From the NCBI RefSeq assembly GCF_963678635.1, contig NC_087067.1, forward strand, positions 2,230,001 to 2,294,000: 64,000 bases of DNA, given 5' to 3'. Positions within the stretch are counted from its first letter, which is position 1. Each line of letters begins with the position of its first letter. This DNA is from Symsagittifera roscoffensis (lineage: Eukaryota; Xenacoelomorpha; Acoela; Convolutidae). Below, in pieces: positions 34,901 through 46,200 of this stretch. The translations under genes were made by a program, and so were the position numbers. The notes under the pieces were generated by a model that made no database searches, was not told the DNA's origin, and saw nothing but the letters and a program-made list of their open reading frames with translations.

Positions 34901-37077
34901 AACCTGAAGAATTGGAACCCATGAAAAAGATAGACGAGATCAGGAGATTCTCAAACAAGGAGTTGAGGCTCACTAAAGAGTCTATGGGAGCATTGCCAAA
35001 ATCCAGTGAATACTGTGGACCGATCAAGAAGAAGTCATATAGCTATGTGTCCGGGATTATAGGGATAGCATACAATCCTTTCCTGAGTGAAGACATACGT
35101 GATTGCTTCTTTGATTATGAGCAGGCGGTGTTACTAAGATTCTGGACGTCCAGAATTGTGACGACTAAGAGCGTTAACAATCCACAGGCCAAATTGGGAT
35201 TGGTCTTGGAAGAAGAGGTGACTGCACCTTCAGTACCAAAATCCGACAAGAGAGTGGAATTTGGGTTGGGATTCTCAGATGAATTACTGAGAACGAGCTT
35301 GATGGCAGTGTGGGAATTGATGAAGCCATCGTGGTGTCCTAGTCCCAACGCTGACTCAATATTACGGGCGACACAGGACATACAGAGGGAACTGAATGTG
35401 GACTGTAACCTGCGTGACCTCAACATCATATATAATGTGATGATAACAGCCTCTAAGAGCAACGGAGAAGATAGAGTGGAGTTGCCTGGCTGGGGACCAG
35501 AAGACTGGGTCAAACCTGGTAGCTGTCTGGCGGAAGTCTGTGGACTAGAGGGTCACGTTTGTGGAAGTCTAGACTGTGTGAAAACCCTGGAAAAACAACA
35601 CAAGCAGTTGACGGTATTGTTTGGAAATGTAGTGATGAAAGCAAGAACGGAAACGGAACTGATAGCAGATTGCCATGGAGGAACCGATGTGAATCTAGTG
35701 ACAGCACTAGGATTCTACAGCATGTTTGGTTCTTTAGAGTCACTATTGAATCTAGAACAGAAACATGAGATGGTCACAGCCATCAGCGTAGAGGTATTCC
35801 CAGGAGTTCTGCAGACTGAGCAGAAGTATATAGGAAAATGGAGGGAAGCAATCGAAACGGAGATGAACATCAGGCACAGCGAAACTTATTGTAGACCATC
35901 AGGAGCACGATATTTGGTGGGTTCAACGTTGGCTCCAATGTGCAAGAGCAGATACCCTGTACATTTCGTGGCTGTGGACGTGAAGAGTACAAGAACGATC
36001 GTGGATCAAGCTTTCTCAGTGCCAAAGTGCGTGAGATTGGCGAGAATGTCTGAAAAGTCTTACGAGTTACTATGTAAGATGTTCTCAGCAGTCCCAGAAA
36101 GAACCAAAGAGGAGTTGGAGTCGATACTAGGAAAGAAGTTCATGGGATATGTGAGCGGGAACTTCAGTGACTTTGAAAAACAGAAACAGAGAGGATCAAC
36201 TGTCACAGATTACAATGCAGTAGATGAGAATGATGAGATCCACCGAGTGATGATGGAAGTGGAGCCATTGCTGGAAGCTTCGGGAAAACGGAATTGGAGG
36301 AGCATCATGTTGACACATGACGAGTTTCCTTGCCACTGCTTGCTGCAGACCTGGTGGTATCCCAAGCGTAGTAATCTGGTGTTGATCTGGGACTCTGGAG
36401 AGCTGCTCTCCATGGGTTTACCAGATTCATCACAGCCCATAACAATAGTAATAGTGGGAGTTATGATGGCGATACGATGGCTGGAAGCTCATGTGAGAGA
36501 AAATAATAGACAGGAGGCACCGACGAGAGAACAATTGCAGAAATTAGATTGTCTAAAAGATTTAGATCTTTTTGAGACAATGTGTAAAGTTCTGAATATT
36601 CCGATGGAAGTGAAGAAGATATGGGCGAGAAAACGATTGATGCCATGGTTCAGAGCTAACATGACTGCGTGGTTGTACGAGTATGCGAAAAAGCATATGT
36701 CGAAGCATGGCAGAGTGTACAGTGAATATCAGCTGGACATTGGGGCAGGAGCTTTCAAGCGAGCTTTCGTGACCCATCGGAATGCAGTGACCACCGCTGT
36801 GAAAAGAATTTCCAGGACGGGCGAGCGTAGTGGAAGTGAGAGGGCAGAGATGCTGAAAGAAGATTTGGAAAGAAACGTGGCGTTGTGTCTCCACAACAGC
36901 TTCTGTAGAAACAGAGAATCAAACGTGGATCCCCTACCTTGCTGTAAACAGAGGGTGGAAGAGCAGAAGTGTTGGAGGACGGCTTCCAACAGCGTCAGGA
37001 TAGTCAATGACGTGCTACAAGACACGGAGACCGAGAGTGCAGAGTCAGCGTCACAGGAGGAGGAAATGGAGCATTGA
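31960..37077 (+). CDS. E1 ORF2, giant protein of unknown function
   Basis: 1705 aa from the first ATG (an in-frame TTG lies 5 codons upstream). From about residue 45 to the end it is collinear with the last ~1,650 residues of E2 ORF2, so this module is conserved in two diverged elements and must matter to them. I recognise no family. Notable parts are a conserved GMPLLTDL...AMR...YGPAVT block near the start; a low-complexity acidic stretch (~370-520); a cysteine/histidine cluster, C-x4-C-x4-H-x-C-x4-C (~1189-1205), possibly zinc-binding; PCHC at ~1457-1460; FSVPKCVRLARMS; and THRNAVTTA near the C-terminus. I see no signal peptide, convincing membrane anchor or furin site, so a retroviral-type envelope is not supported. 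Unlike E2 ORF2 it lacks the SGNH domains. Confidence 0.85.
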   Translation: MDNFNLDELMKLARCPEQMKERVRNLDMKKSTDSWNKIRDLRHTLIQYLLQQNRFGTGEDETIEREEDVRRHVGGMPLLTDLSLAMRIDPLALIRGVTEFVTVIYGPAVTFAFPDVKVEAYRRSVLHLNLISAVDGSTLNWCEQHALRELMSEDLLFAKISEPEMTVINFDDHFCDRMGEVERGHIEVFPKLWNLRPYDKTNGEMTRVPRLTAAYHKVREETKDWGDYKKLPEAIPEFPLIRRMLLGAVSVVQTPRLRSFETNERRVGNFSATMDPYFVGRNAAVLQYTRFAYTDQATRRRISNAATPKPEGFDEEWRRLGSAPMRMRGRTELPEASVILTSVRKEMKVAGILQTRIFLAPFGCEETKVVHGEEEDKSAGTLLIPRFQEEADNDKQGPSNSNRDKSEGDDGQGGNRQTEEPMQQDQAGGEDDRASTGGTSSLDFNIFSDLENNADTLETTEPADEGISTLEPPSAFEEMKRNLPESSSPGNTRNNDQRILMESPRRRRIEASARVPFLGTLPEEEWEVHHRDHESRTGCKLDRVAFMEEVWTVIQSYGTQSILKTGLNQPLMREVLDKLDECEGRLSELLIDSATDESEANSPIKITPQNNEGEVVYLSRTRRGTMRSKMVIDKINAMKMKLGSRVMPKRIGKTKVDSEISMKAGNSAKRKRVEEVMDLGQGDYQLSGTDRILTDIAMVPPILMAGLKSTGYKSKRSDRTLTGATLEMEILSQCGESKMRDFKPSPMNHGKGSVAGQLTPVEYNRLTVSETVSIDEPTGGYMEMLEYRNSARGHVMALEEEKAMEGYLEMMLQGTTLKQKAYGTLASSDVQAETIEQLVSLPWKAVVLRYFKEEMRTTPRIHALVAVPYVRTELQLRLAWCMMGLTREEYDSGERKRSKEEKVFLMTNLRDLIVQEGAAVACAKRRDALCFIRFLIEQISVPALSTCVKMLKEGDERTKAMFLLAMLDMQQSKPMRVNMKEPEELEPMKKIDEIRRFSNKELRLTKESMGALPKSSEYCGPIKKKSYSYVSGIIGIAYNPFLSEDIRDCFFDYEQAVLLRFWTSRIVTTKSVNNPQAKLGLVLEEEVTAPSVPKSDKRVEFGLGFSDELLRTSLMAVWELMKPSWCPSPNADSILRATQDIQRELNVDCNLRDLNIIYNVMITASKSNGEDRVELPGWGPEDWVKPGSCLAEVCGLEGHVCGSLDCVKTLEKQHKQLTVLFGNVVMKARTETELIADCHGGTDVNLVTALGFYSMFGSLESLLNLEQKHEMVTAISVEVFPGVLQTEQKYIGKWREAIETEMNIRHSETYCRPSGARYLVGSTLAPMCKSRYPVHFVAVDVKSTRTIVDQAFSVPKCVRLARMSEKSYELLCKMFSAVPERTKEELESILGKKFMGYVSGNFSDFEKQKQRGSTVTDYNAVDENDEIHRVMMEVEPLLEASGKRNWRSIMLTHDEFPCHCLLQTWWYPKRSNLVLIWDSGELLSMGLPDSSQPITIVIVGVMMAIRWLEAHVRENNRQEAPTREQLQKLDCLKDLDLFETMCKVLNIPMEVKKIWARKRLMPWFRANMTAWLYEYAKKHMSKHGRVYSEYQLDIGAGAFKRAFVTHRNAVTTAVKRISRTGERSGSERAEMLKEDLERNVALCLHNSFCRNRESNVDPLPCCKQRVEEQKCWRTASNSVRIVNDVLQDTETESAESASQEEEMEH

Positions 37078-37885
37078 TGAATGGTCGAGAAAACAAGAGG
37101 CAACAAGAAAGAAAATTAGAAGAATTTAGAAGTTTTAGAACTTCTAAACGACGAAAAAAGAAGAGAACAAAGGGATAATGAAGAGAAGTTAAAACTCAAA
37201 ATTGTTTTATGTGTGTGAAAAACTCAAGTGAGAAACCAAGCAACCAAGTTGTAATTGAAAACTGAAACATTTAAGTTGAGTTTGGAAATTGTTGCATTTA
37301 TAAATTTGCATTTTGGTTTTAGTTGAAGTGGCTTTAGAGACACTCACTTATTATTTATTTAGAAAGGCTTGAGGGAAGAGTATATTTAAATATTCCAGCC
37401 TGCATGATTGTTTTTAATCACTTAGGAAGACTGATCACTTTGTGGTGACATGAAAAACTTGAGTAACTTCTTGAGGAGGGAGGTTGTTGCATTGTTCTTT
37501 CTAACCACAAAGTTTCTTAGTTTTAATATTCAGGACAATAAACAAGCAAGATTTCCGAGGGGAAGGAGCATAGTAGGATAATTTTAGCTTGTTGGTTGGC
37601 AGGACTGTCCTGCAAGCCAAGACCTTTTAAATCTAGGAGAAAAAGTTTCAATCGGGATATTGACACTGGAAGTCAGAAAATATGTTTTATCTTAAGTCAT
37701 ATCCTCAATGTGCAGATTAATGAAAGAATTTGAAGGCTATAGTGATGTAGTATGATGCCATTTATATTCTGCAGTGAGTCGATGTGACGTAGGTAAAAGT
37801 AATTTCGTGCATTTTGTAAATTCTGTTCGATGACACTGTAACCACTTAGAACATTGCGCGATTCAATGAGGACATTGACCGGACT
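37078..37885 (+). other. E1 3' untranslated region
   Basis: About 810 nt between ORF2 and the polypurine tract. I see no ORF or RNA gene of note. Confidence 0.6.
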
Positions 37886-37896
37886 GTCCGGGGGTA
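37886..37896 (+). promoter_or_regulatory. 3' polypurine tract of E1
   Basis: GTCCGGGGGTA directly before the 3' LTR. By analogy to retroviruses, plus-strand priming by the G run with TA left at the end and trimmed before integration would give the observed TGTG terminus. The E2 equivalent is GTCCGGGGAGTA. Confidence 0.7.
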
Positions 37897-38817
37897 TGTG
37901 ACATTCGACCAGAATGGCCAAAATGCAGTCTCTGCAGAATTCGGTATTTTAGCAGCAAGCCTTCCGAATTGGCGATTTAGAACGGATAAGGACGTTATGT
38001 GAACGATTAGCCAAACGGTGAAGGCTAGAAGATTCTGGAATTCTAATTTTTAAAAATTCGAATTATGACGTCATATTTCTGAGAAACGTCAGAGACGGCC
38101 ATTTTAGCTAAAATAGCAGAAAGAAACAGAACAACTTTTATCTGCGATTACGAACAGTACGAAATCGAGACTAAAAAAACAACAACGAACTACCGAACAG
38201 CAGAGGACGTTCCGAGTTGCAACTATTGTGCTGTTACAATAGTTGCAAGGCCGTTGCGAGCAACGGTGAAGGGTAAAACCCAGCCTTCCGAGTTATTGTG
38301 AACTGGATATTAAGAAGCTTGATTCACCGGATTCAAGAATCCGGAAGGGTCTCGGGACGTGGACTTTTATGAACTTATATTGAATTTTAGCATCCGTCAT
38401 GTCCTGACTTGAATTTAATTAAGATCTTAATTCGTTTTGACAAGAATGAGGAGCTAGAAGTAGAGGGGGAAGGGTTGATCCATCTTCGATGGAGATGATG
38501 ATTTTTATCTACTGAACAAAAACAATAGTAATATGATAAGTAGTAGCCCTGTTTTTAGGAGTGACCTCGTGGTCTGGGGATACAGAGACCCAGCCATGAG
38601 CTCACTAATTTTGCATGTAATTCAGTTAATTTGAGCGTTCTGGTCGAAGCCGGAGAACAGTAGCGTTTTTGTCAGCCTGATGTAAGAAAGACCACCGAAA
38701 AGTACTGGCTTGGTAGAGACGGTGAAAAACATGCAAAGCTCTGTTTAGACGCTAGCCAGTCGTCTTAAGACTTAGTTTTGTTATCCGTCGATATGTATCT
38801 TCCGGGCGAATGTTACA
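37897..38817 (+). repeat. 3' LTR of element 1
   Basis: 921 bp, three single-base differences from the 5' LTR by eye, giving about 0.3% divergence. It carries the same CRE (38066-38073) and stem-loops at +19,859 relative to the 5' copy. Confidence 0.95.
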
Positions 38818-38916
38818 TTAAGTGTGGCTTCTCTCATTTAATTTTGCCTCTACAAGTTGGGAGATATTCCTGGAAATATACTTGGAGATATTCCTGGAAA
38901 TATAACTCTCAGCTAA
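38818..38916. repeat. 99-bp satellite remnant between the two elements
   Basis: Continues the 88-bp satellite in register from 18037 and continues into 61825. It contains a local 24-bp tandem duplication (38857-38880 and 38881-38904). Begins with TTA (element 1 duplication) and ends with TAA (element 2 duplication). Confidence 0.9.
38914..38916. other. Target-site duplication of element 2 (TAA; TTA in element sense)
   Basis: TAA before the left LTR and again at 61825-61827. Joining the flanks with one copy gives CTCTCAGCTAAGTTTCGC, the standard satellite sequence seen for example near 13120. It has the same length and sequence as E1's duplication. Confidence 0.8.
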
Positions 38917-39821
38917 TGTAACATTCGTCTACTACAGTCACACATGAGGCTTAAGAAAAATAGGCCCTATAACCACTGGCTCAAGGGTCAGGGACACCAT
39001 CTCTTGTGTTTTTCTACCTCAAGAACGGTCGGAGCCAGTTCGGTTCGCTTGTGACATGAGACTACGACCCGTTACAGCTTAAAGGCTACTACTAAAATAT
39101 CCCCCCACTCTAGAATTAGAAACGTCCCCATACTTAGGTCTCTAGATACCCAAAATACATGAACGCCGTTAAAAACCGGGTTGGAACAATCCGTTAAGTT
39201 ACTTTTTATTAGACAGTGGAACTTTGATCCATTTCAGATGGATCAACCTAAAACTCGCCTTACCTCAACATAACAATCATAAAACACACTCTAGAAATTA
39301 AATTAAGTACTCACATTGTAGCACGCTCAAGAACCAGGAAGTAAATAAGTCGGTAAACAACTCAAGAATCAATAAAGTAACTAAGATAAGTTTAATGTCA
39401 GTCAGTTTTAACAACAAGAACAAGTTTTTACTCTAGACTGCAGTTTTATGTGGACCATTGGGACACTCAAGCTGTCCACCTTTCCGTCGAAGGTTCACTC
39501 TGGTCCAGTTCGAATAATTGTTCTCTCGGGAACACTCTGTCTTCTATTTCAGATAGGACAGCTCTACTCTTGTTCACTATGATGGAAATTGCGAATTGCA
39601 ATTTCACACTCGTTTTTATCTGACAACTTTCCCGCTATTGTTCTGAAATTGTTCTCAAATTGTTCTGAAATTGTTCTGAAATTGTTCTGATTTTCAGTTC
39701 TCGCGAGAAAATCGTGCATGACATGTTCCATTCGAAATTTTAAAAATTTAAATTTCACTCCAAAATCAAGTGTTTTCTGCTCTTCTCAAGGTCAAACTTC
39801 CAAATATGACCGACTGGCACA
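38917..39821 (-). repeat. 3' LTR of element 2
   Basis: 905 bp, TG...CA. It contains the shared GGTTGATCCATCT hairpin (39224-39246), an AATAAA on the element strand (39205-39210) 14 nt after it that may be the poly(A) signal, an 8-bp stem hairpin (39585-39605) and an 11-bp tandem repeat ATTGTTCTGAA x5 (39637-39691). The plus strand has six CTCAAG hexamers. Confidence 0.95.
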
Positions 39822-39833
39822 TACTCCCCGGAC
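39822..39833 (-). promoter_or_regulatory. 3' polypurine tract of E2
   Basis: Element-strand GTCCGGGGAGTA directly before the 3' LTR. The first ten bases are identical to the three internal motifs in E1 and the three in E2. Confidence 0.7.
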
Positions 39834-40252
39834 TCGAGATCGATGTCCTCATCGCGCGCTGTCTTCTGCCAGTGAGTCCCAGAAAAACCGAGTGTTGCTC
39901 AAGATACAGTGCCAGTGGTCATTTACAGAAGTTTGCAGCAGATTTAAGATTATCTACACCCCAAAATTCACGACCATTTAAAATTTTCACACTATTGCTA
40001 AACAGCAACCAAAATCTGCATTTACCTGCACCTTTGAATTTTCGCTTTTCAAGCCAATCATTTTAAAAATCTCTTTTGTCCTATTCAATCAGGAAATTGT
40101 CATGCAGCATTTCGATTTATATAATAAATATAGTATATTAGTAACAATATTTGCTTTGTTAAAATTTCTTTTTCGTGAATCCAAGTTTCACTCGGATTCA
40201 CACTCAAGCCCCCTTTCCCTCTCAAGACTCAAGATCCATCCGATTTGCCCAT
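39834..40252 (-). other. E2 3' untranslated region
   Basis: About 420 nt between ORF2 stop and polypurine tract. No features are recognised apart from scattered CTCAAG words. Confidence 0.55.
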
Positions 40253-43200
40253 TCATCTCGTACTCTTCGCCTTGGAGGTACTGCATCCTGAAGTGCTAGA
40301 TGCGGCAAACTGTCTCAACAGTTCCTCTTCATCATCGGAACTAATCACAATCTCCTCCCAAGCCTTCAGCTGTTCATAGGATCGCATCCATTCTCTCTGC
40401 TCCTGCAATCTCTTTGCTTGGTTGGGTAGTGCCTTCACCCTAGCTTCTCGGTTCAAGCAAAAGGAGTTGTGCAGGCTCAAGCTCACGTTCTTCGCCAGGT
40501 CTTCCTCTAGTATCGACTCCCTCGCTTTGGTATTGTCTCTAGACATCTTACCCACTCTCTTCCATCCCGTCGTGATCGCATTACGATGGGTTAGCAGGGG
40601 TCTCTTGAAAGCTTCCGGCCCAATCTCGGCCTGGAACTGTCGATACTCCTTTTGATGTTTTCTCATGTGATCTTTCGTTGCCCTGTACAACCAAGACGTC
40701 AGTGTCGCCCGAAACCATGGAAAGTACCTCAAGCGACTCCATACGTGCCTGACTTCCGTCGGTATGGCGAATACTTTGCACGCAGTCTCAAACAACTCGA
40801 GTCTCCTGCTGTAGTCTATCGCGTATATTGACTCAGCCGTTGGCGTCGTCGCCTCCCGATACTTCGTTATATTCTCTTCTATCCATCTCAGAGCTAACAT
40901 CGTACTCACTACTAAGAGCGTCACCTTCTGCCGGTGATCCGGTAGTCCGATCGACCGAATCTCTTCCACATCCCACACCAGGCAAAGGTTCTTGTGATCT
41001 GGATACCACACCGTTTGTGCCAAACAGTGGCATGGGCATTCCCCATGAGAGATCTCAATGCTCCTGAGATTACGCTCCCCTGAGGCTTCCAAGAGAGGCT
41101 CAAGCTCCATCATTTTCTCGTGCATCGTGTCGTTGTCTTCCAGGTTCGGAGTACTTCCCACAGGTTTCCCGATCACGTTTTGTCTCTCGTGATCGCTCGT
41201 GTTTTCCCTTTCCAACTTCAGAAGATCTTCTCCCCAGATTTCGCTTAAGTCATCTCTCAATTCTTTTGGTACTGTCCCTTTGATTTTTCTCAACAACTTG
41301 TGCGAGTGATGCGACATCCGAGCCAACCTCACACACTTGGGCACTGAGAAGGCCTTGTCCACCAGTATTCTCTGGCTGGACACTTCCACCATCGCCATGT
41401 GTAGCGGGTAGTGACTTCCGCACAAGTTGGCCATCATTGACCCTATCAGCGATTTCGCGTTCAATGGCAAGCCATAAGCTTCGCTCATGGGAAATCCCAT
41501 TTCCGCCTCAAGACCAACCTTCCAGCTCCGGATGTGTTTTTGAGTCACCTGCAACACCCCGGGCCATGATTCTACGCTCAACGCCGTCACTAAATGATGT
41601 TCAGACTCCAGTCTCTCCAGTGCCTGCAGACCACACATTCTCGAGAAGAATCCGAGAGCTGTCGCTATATTCACCGTGGTTCTCGCGTAACATTCCGCTA
41701 TTATTTGCACTTCACTTTTCTCCCTTTCTGTGATGTCTTCGAACCAAGTGACCAGGTCTTCTTTTTGAAACGACAGTATTCTGACGCATGACCGTCCATC
41801 GCAGATGTGCTCTTCGTTCCCACACGTCGAATCCAGACAGCTACCCGGCTCCAATTTCCTTGCTGACCCGGGGTCGCTCGTCCTTTCGCTTGGCTCTTGC
41901 ATCTGGGGTGTGATTAGCTTATGTAGCACACTCAACTTCGCCAGATCTTCATCTTCCGTTGGTGCTAACCTCACTCGCTCGGTGGTTTCCTCGATTAGAC
42001 TCGCATGGGGATGTGGACACCAGGAGGGTCTTAGTAGCTTCCATATCACTCCCAAGTTCGTGGTTAACAAGCCATCTCCACCGCCCATGTTCACTTCAAC
42101 TCTCTTGTTTGAGCGCGGTATGCTTATCACCTCTGGTGTTTTCTCAAGAATCAGACCCAGGCTCGGCCCCTCTTTCTCCACCGCGTCTATCTCCATTATT
42201 CTTTCTGTCCAAAACTTCAGTAGCTCCGCTACCTCATGGTTTCTGTGGGCTCCTCCAGCTTCCGAGTCTAAGAAGGGATTGTAGGCTATTCCCATCACTC
42301 CAGACACATATTGGTATTCCCCCTTCTCACTGAGTCTCGAGTACTGTTCTGACGAGGCCAGGTTACGGTGAACATCATGTTCTTCCTCGAACTTCTTATT
42401 AGAGAATCTCCGTACCTCGTACAGCTTTCGATGGTTCTCTAAGGATAGTCTGGAACCATCTTCTTTCTCTATTCCTGTACTCTGATATACGTTCAAGATG
42501 ATCGTTGAGACTCTTCTCTCCATGGTTTTACTTCCACTTGCTCTCTGATGGCATGCCAGGATGGTGCTATCAGACATCATTGACATTGTCCATCTCAAGA
42601 AACATGTGGCATCTTTTCTTCTAGCCAGGCTCAAGCCTGAATTGTCCCTGGCCACGTGTTGCATCAGTGCCTGATACACCTCTAGCTTCTTGCTTCCCAA
42701 CTTCAGCCTGTCATACGAGGTCAATGTCTCCAACTCTATTCCCACCAGACTCCAGGTGAACATTAATTGTCCCGCAGTTCTAACGAAGGGATTCGCCATT
42801 AGTGGCGGTGCTGATGAGGATGTTCTCATCGCCTCTTCAAAATGATCCTTCAACAAACTCTGCCAGGACCTCTTCAGATGACTTGCCATCTCTATCTTAT
42901 TAACCTCGGCTTTTTGCTGGGTGGCCCAATTGCGTCGCCTGCGAGCTATTCCACTGTCCAACTTCTTCAAGCAGTCCTCCATTCCCTTCAATGTTTCGAG
43001 GGCCACCCACCACGTCCGGGAAGTGTTCCTCGTCTTGTTCCTCTCCAATGGATCACTCGTCACTTGTTTGCCCATGTCCTGATGTGCCTTCGAGATCCAT
43101 TCTTTGCCGATCTCCACTTCCCTTACCTGTCCGTTCGTTGAACCTCTCTTCACGTTTACCTTCTGAGGCTTGAAGTCTTCTTCTGACGTCGAACTGGTGG

Positions 43201-46200
43201 AAACCTCTATTTCCTTTTCTACTTCAAGTGGTTTCCTGAGCTCCGAGCTATTCTTGTATGCCGCCGTCTTGCATCGGGCCAAAACGATGGGCGCCGTCTC
43301 TCTCAAGTTTCCTTCCGAAACAGCATCCACTGAAGGACTACCCCATCCTTCCACTTCTCTCTTCCTCTTGCGAGTCTTCACATCTCTGCTCGAGGGTGTT
43401 GTGGCTATCATCATTGATTCGACCTCTCCATCCACTCCTTCCAACTCTTGCCTCCCCCCTGCTCGAGCCTTAAGGATATTAGTACTTTTAATCATATTAC
43501 TAGTCCCAACCTTATCCCTTTTTATATCATCAACCATTTTATCCACAGTTTTTTGTTTCAGAGTAGAGCTGTCCTCACATTTCTCTTTTCTAGTCTTCGA
43601 TCGTGCGTTCCTCAGCTCCACTAGCTTGTTCAGCAGCTCTTTTCTTGCTTTCTCATCCAGGCCCGTTCCTATCAGGAGCGGTTCCCCGAATCTCACTACT
43701 GCGTCCCACAGTTCCTTCTTGAACTTGTCCAGCGTCGTCTCGCTGCCCACTTCTCGATTGAATTCCTCCAGGAACTCCTGCCAAGCGTCATCCTCAAGAG
43801 ATCCCAAGAATATGTCCCTGTTCCCTTCGAACGTGTTCTTCTCCCTTTCCTCCGAGCTCAAGAGTAACATCCCCATATTGAAGGTCTCACCTGCCAATGG
43901 CAACTCTAGGTTCTTCCGCGGAGACGGAATCAGGGGTGGTGTGGCAGTATCTGCCCAATTCTCCTCGCTCAAATCTTTCAACAGCTCTTGAGTGGTGAGC
44001 TCCTCCCCTGATGGCCCTGGTTCAGGCGTATTCCCCACTTCCATGTCTTCACCAGCTTCACTGAGAGTTTCATCCATACTCTCTTCTTCTGACTCATGTC
44101 TCTTTCTCTCGAGAATTTTCTTAAATCGGTCCTCGACGGGTCCGCTCCTCTTGTCTCCAGGTGTGTCCACGGACAGTGGTGATGGTGTCGCAGGATCCAG
44201 CTTTTTGTATTCCGTCAGTGCTACGTGCAGTTGACCTGCTGCATCTAGTTCTGTTCCTTCCTGTCTTATTTCCACCTGTTCCAAGCCATAGGGCGCCTTA
44301 TATTTTCTCGTGGCAAATTTCATGTCGTCCACCAGTGCGACGTGCCCCTCCATCACGATCATCCTGCCATCATCCCATATGGGTAGCATATTCTCAAGTC
44401 CTTCCTTCTCAAGAGTCCTCAAGACTTTCCGCACCTCATATCCGGGGGGCTGCGAACCTCTACTCTTTTTCGCTTGCGTCGTCCACGAATTTACCTTCCT
44501 CTCGCTGGTGTGGAAGTAGACTGCCGCCGTGTAGCCGATGAACAGGGGATCCCAGCCATCCGTGAAATGCCTCTGCGTTTCCTCCGTCATCATCTTCGCC
44601 ATTATGGAGGGAACCACCAAGGGACTATTCATTCCCAAGGTCATCCTCCTGACTGTCGGGAACTCAGGCATGGTGGCTGGTAGGATTTCTTTCTCCATTA
44701 TGGCCTCCAGCTCCCTCTTGACTAGCGCAAAGCACTCCTTCCAGGCGGGGATTCTCAAGACTTCTCGTCCGTTGGCCGTCAATGGGTTTAGGTTCCAAAA
44801 CTTTGGATACATTTCAATGGGGCCCTCTCGCTTGCCTCCCATTCTACATTGCATTTGTCCCCTGAAGTTGCACACCATCATCTCGGCATCTTTCACTTTT
44901 CCGAATTGTACCGTGTTGCTCATACGCGCCCTGAGCACCTCCTGCTGACACCAATTCAGCGCTGTACCATCCAGTACGCTGATGAGACTCAAGTGCGTCA
45001 CCGAGTGACGATACGTTATCACCAGGGGATCTGGAAACGCGTACGTCACTGCTGGACCATAGATGCAGGTCACCACCTCCTCTAGACCCCGGATTATCCC
45101 CACTGGGTCCGACCTCATTGCCAGGCACAGGTCCGTCAACAGAGGCATCCCTCTGTTCGCCTTCTCCCATTCTTCTCTCGAGGTTGGGTTCTCATCTTCA
45201 CCCGTCATGTATCGATTCTGCATCATGAGGTATTGCACCAGCAGTGTCTTCAACCCTGCGGCACACTTGTAGGAGCTGGTTTCAGTGCTCGTGTGGACTC
45301 TCCCCATAGACAGAGGTTCTCCATATTCCATTAACCGATGAAACGACACCAATTCCCCATGGGTCAAGAGTATTAGTGCCAGATACCCATCAACTCGAAG
45401 TGTCTCCACTCCTCGACTAAACATGTATGCTGGGCCCATGTTGAACAAGTATCTGGGGTAAACCAAATACAGAGCCAAGAGCAGGCTGATGGACATGCCC
45501 AGTATCTCCTGTACGAAGGCTCCGAAGATAGTCGCCGTGGTGCCGAACACTCCTGCCAAGAATTCTCTCTCCCAGCAAGGACTCAAGAACTTGAGAATCT
45601 CGTAATCTCTCCTAGTCTTCAATTCGCCGTTGGCGTGCTCTCTCCAAAATCCTCCAATCGTCACTTCATTGGCGGCCGAGACAAATCTAACCACCGTCAT
45701 GTCTCTCGTTTCCGCTAGCTCCAGTTGCTTCTCTAGAAAACTCCAGATTTGTTTCACGAGGAGTGGTGCTTCCTCCCTCGTTTTATTCGTGACGTTCTCC
45801 AGCCTTGGTGTCAGGAATGGCCACCAGCCATTCTCTTGAGTCAAGCGATATTTCATCGATTCTAACTGTTTCTCCGTCTCGACCACATTTCTTCTCTCGT
45901 TGCTGGGACCTCTAGTCCTGCTGGTGGAATTTGCGACTTTCACATCCATACTCCGGAACCACAGGCTGGCCGTCAACTGGTTTATCGCCGGGTGGTCGTC
46001 CCCGATGACTGGGCTGAACTTGAGTTGTCTAGCAAAGTTCGATATCTCTAGCAAGAGTACCTCATCCAATACAATCAGGACGTCGGCCAGTCCGTAAAAG
46101 CCCCTCAGTGCATGAGATATGTCAGCCCATGCCGCCGGCAATTCTGATTTGTAAAGCCTCAAGTTCAATGGCTCCAGCTCTCGATTGGGGGCTGCCATCA

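Larger units (their letters stand above)
18038..38817 (+). mobile_element. Giant Ty3/gypsy LTR retrotransposon, element 1 (E1)
   Basis: A 20,780-bp element with 921-bp LTRs that begin TGTGACATTCG and end CGAATGTTACA (near-perfect terminal inverted repeat). It has a 3-bp TTA duplication, a primer-binding-site candidate, a 3-kb leader, an intact 3200-aa Gag-Pol, a second 1705-aa ORF and a polypurine tract. Domain order protease-RT-RNase H-integrase and the GPF module place it in Ty3/gypsy (Metaviridae). Typical members are 5-10 kb. The LTR copies differ at 18140/37999, 18298/38157 and 18682/38541, so insertion is recent, and the intact frames suggest it may still be active. Confidence 0.95.

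Noticed and set aside
31960-37077. ORF2 as a retroviral envelope gene
   Set aside because: I see no signal peptide, furin site, fusion peptide or membrane anchor in E1 ORF2. The position alone is not enough.
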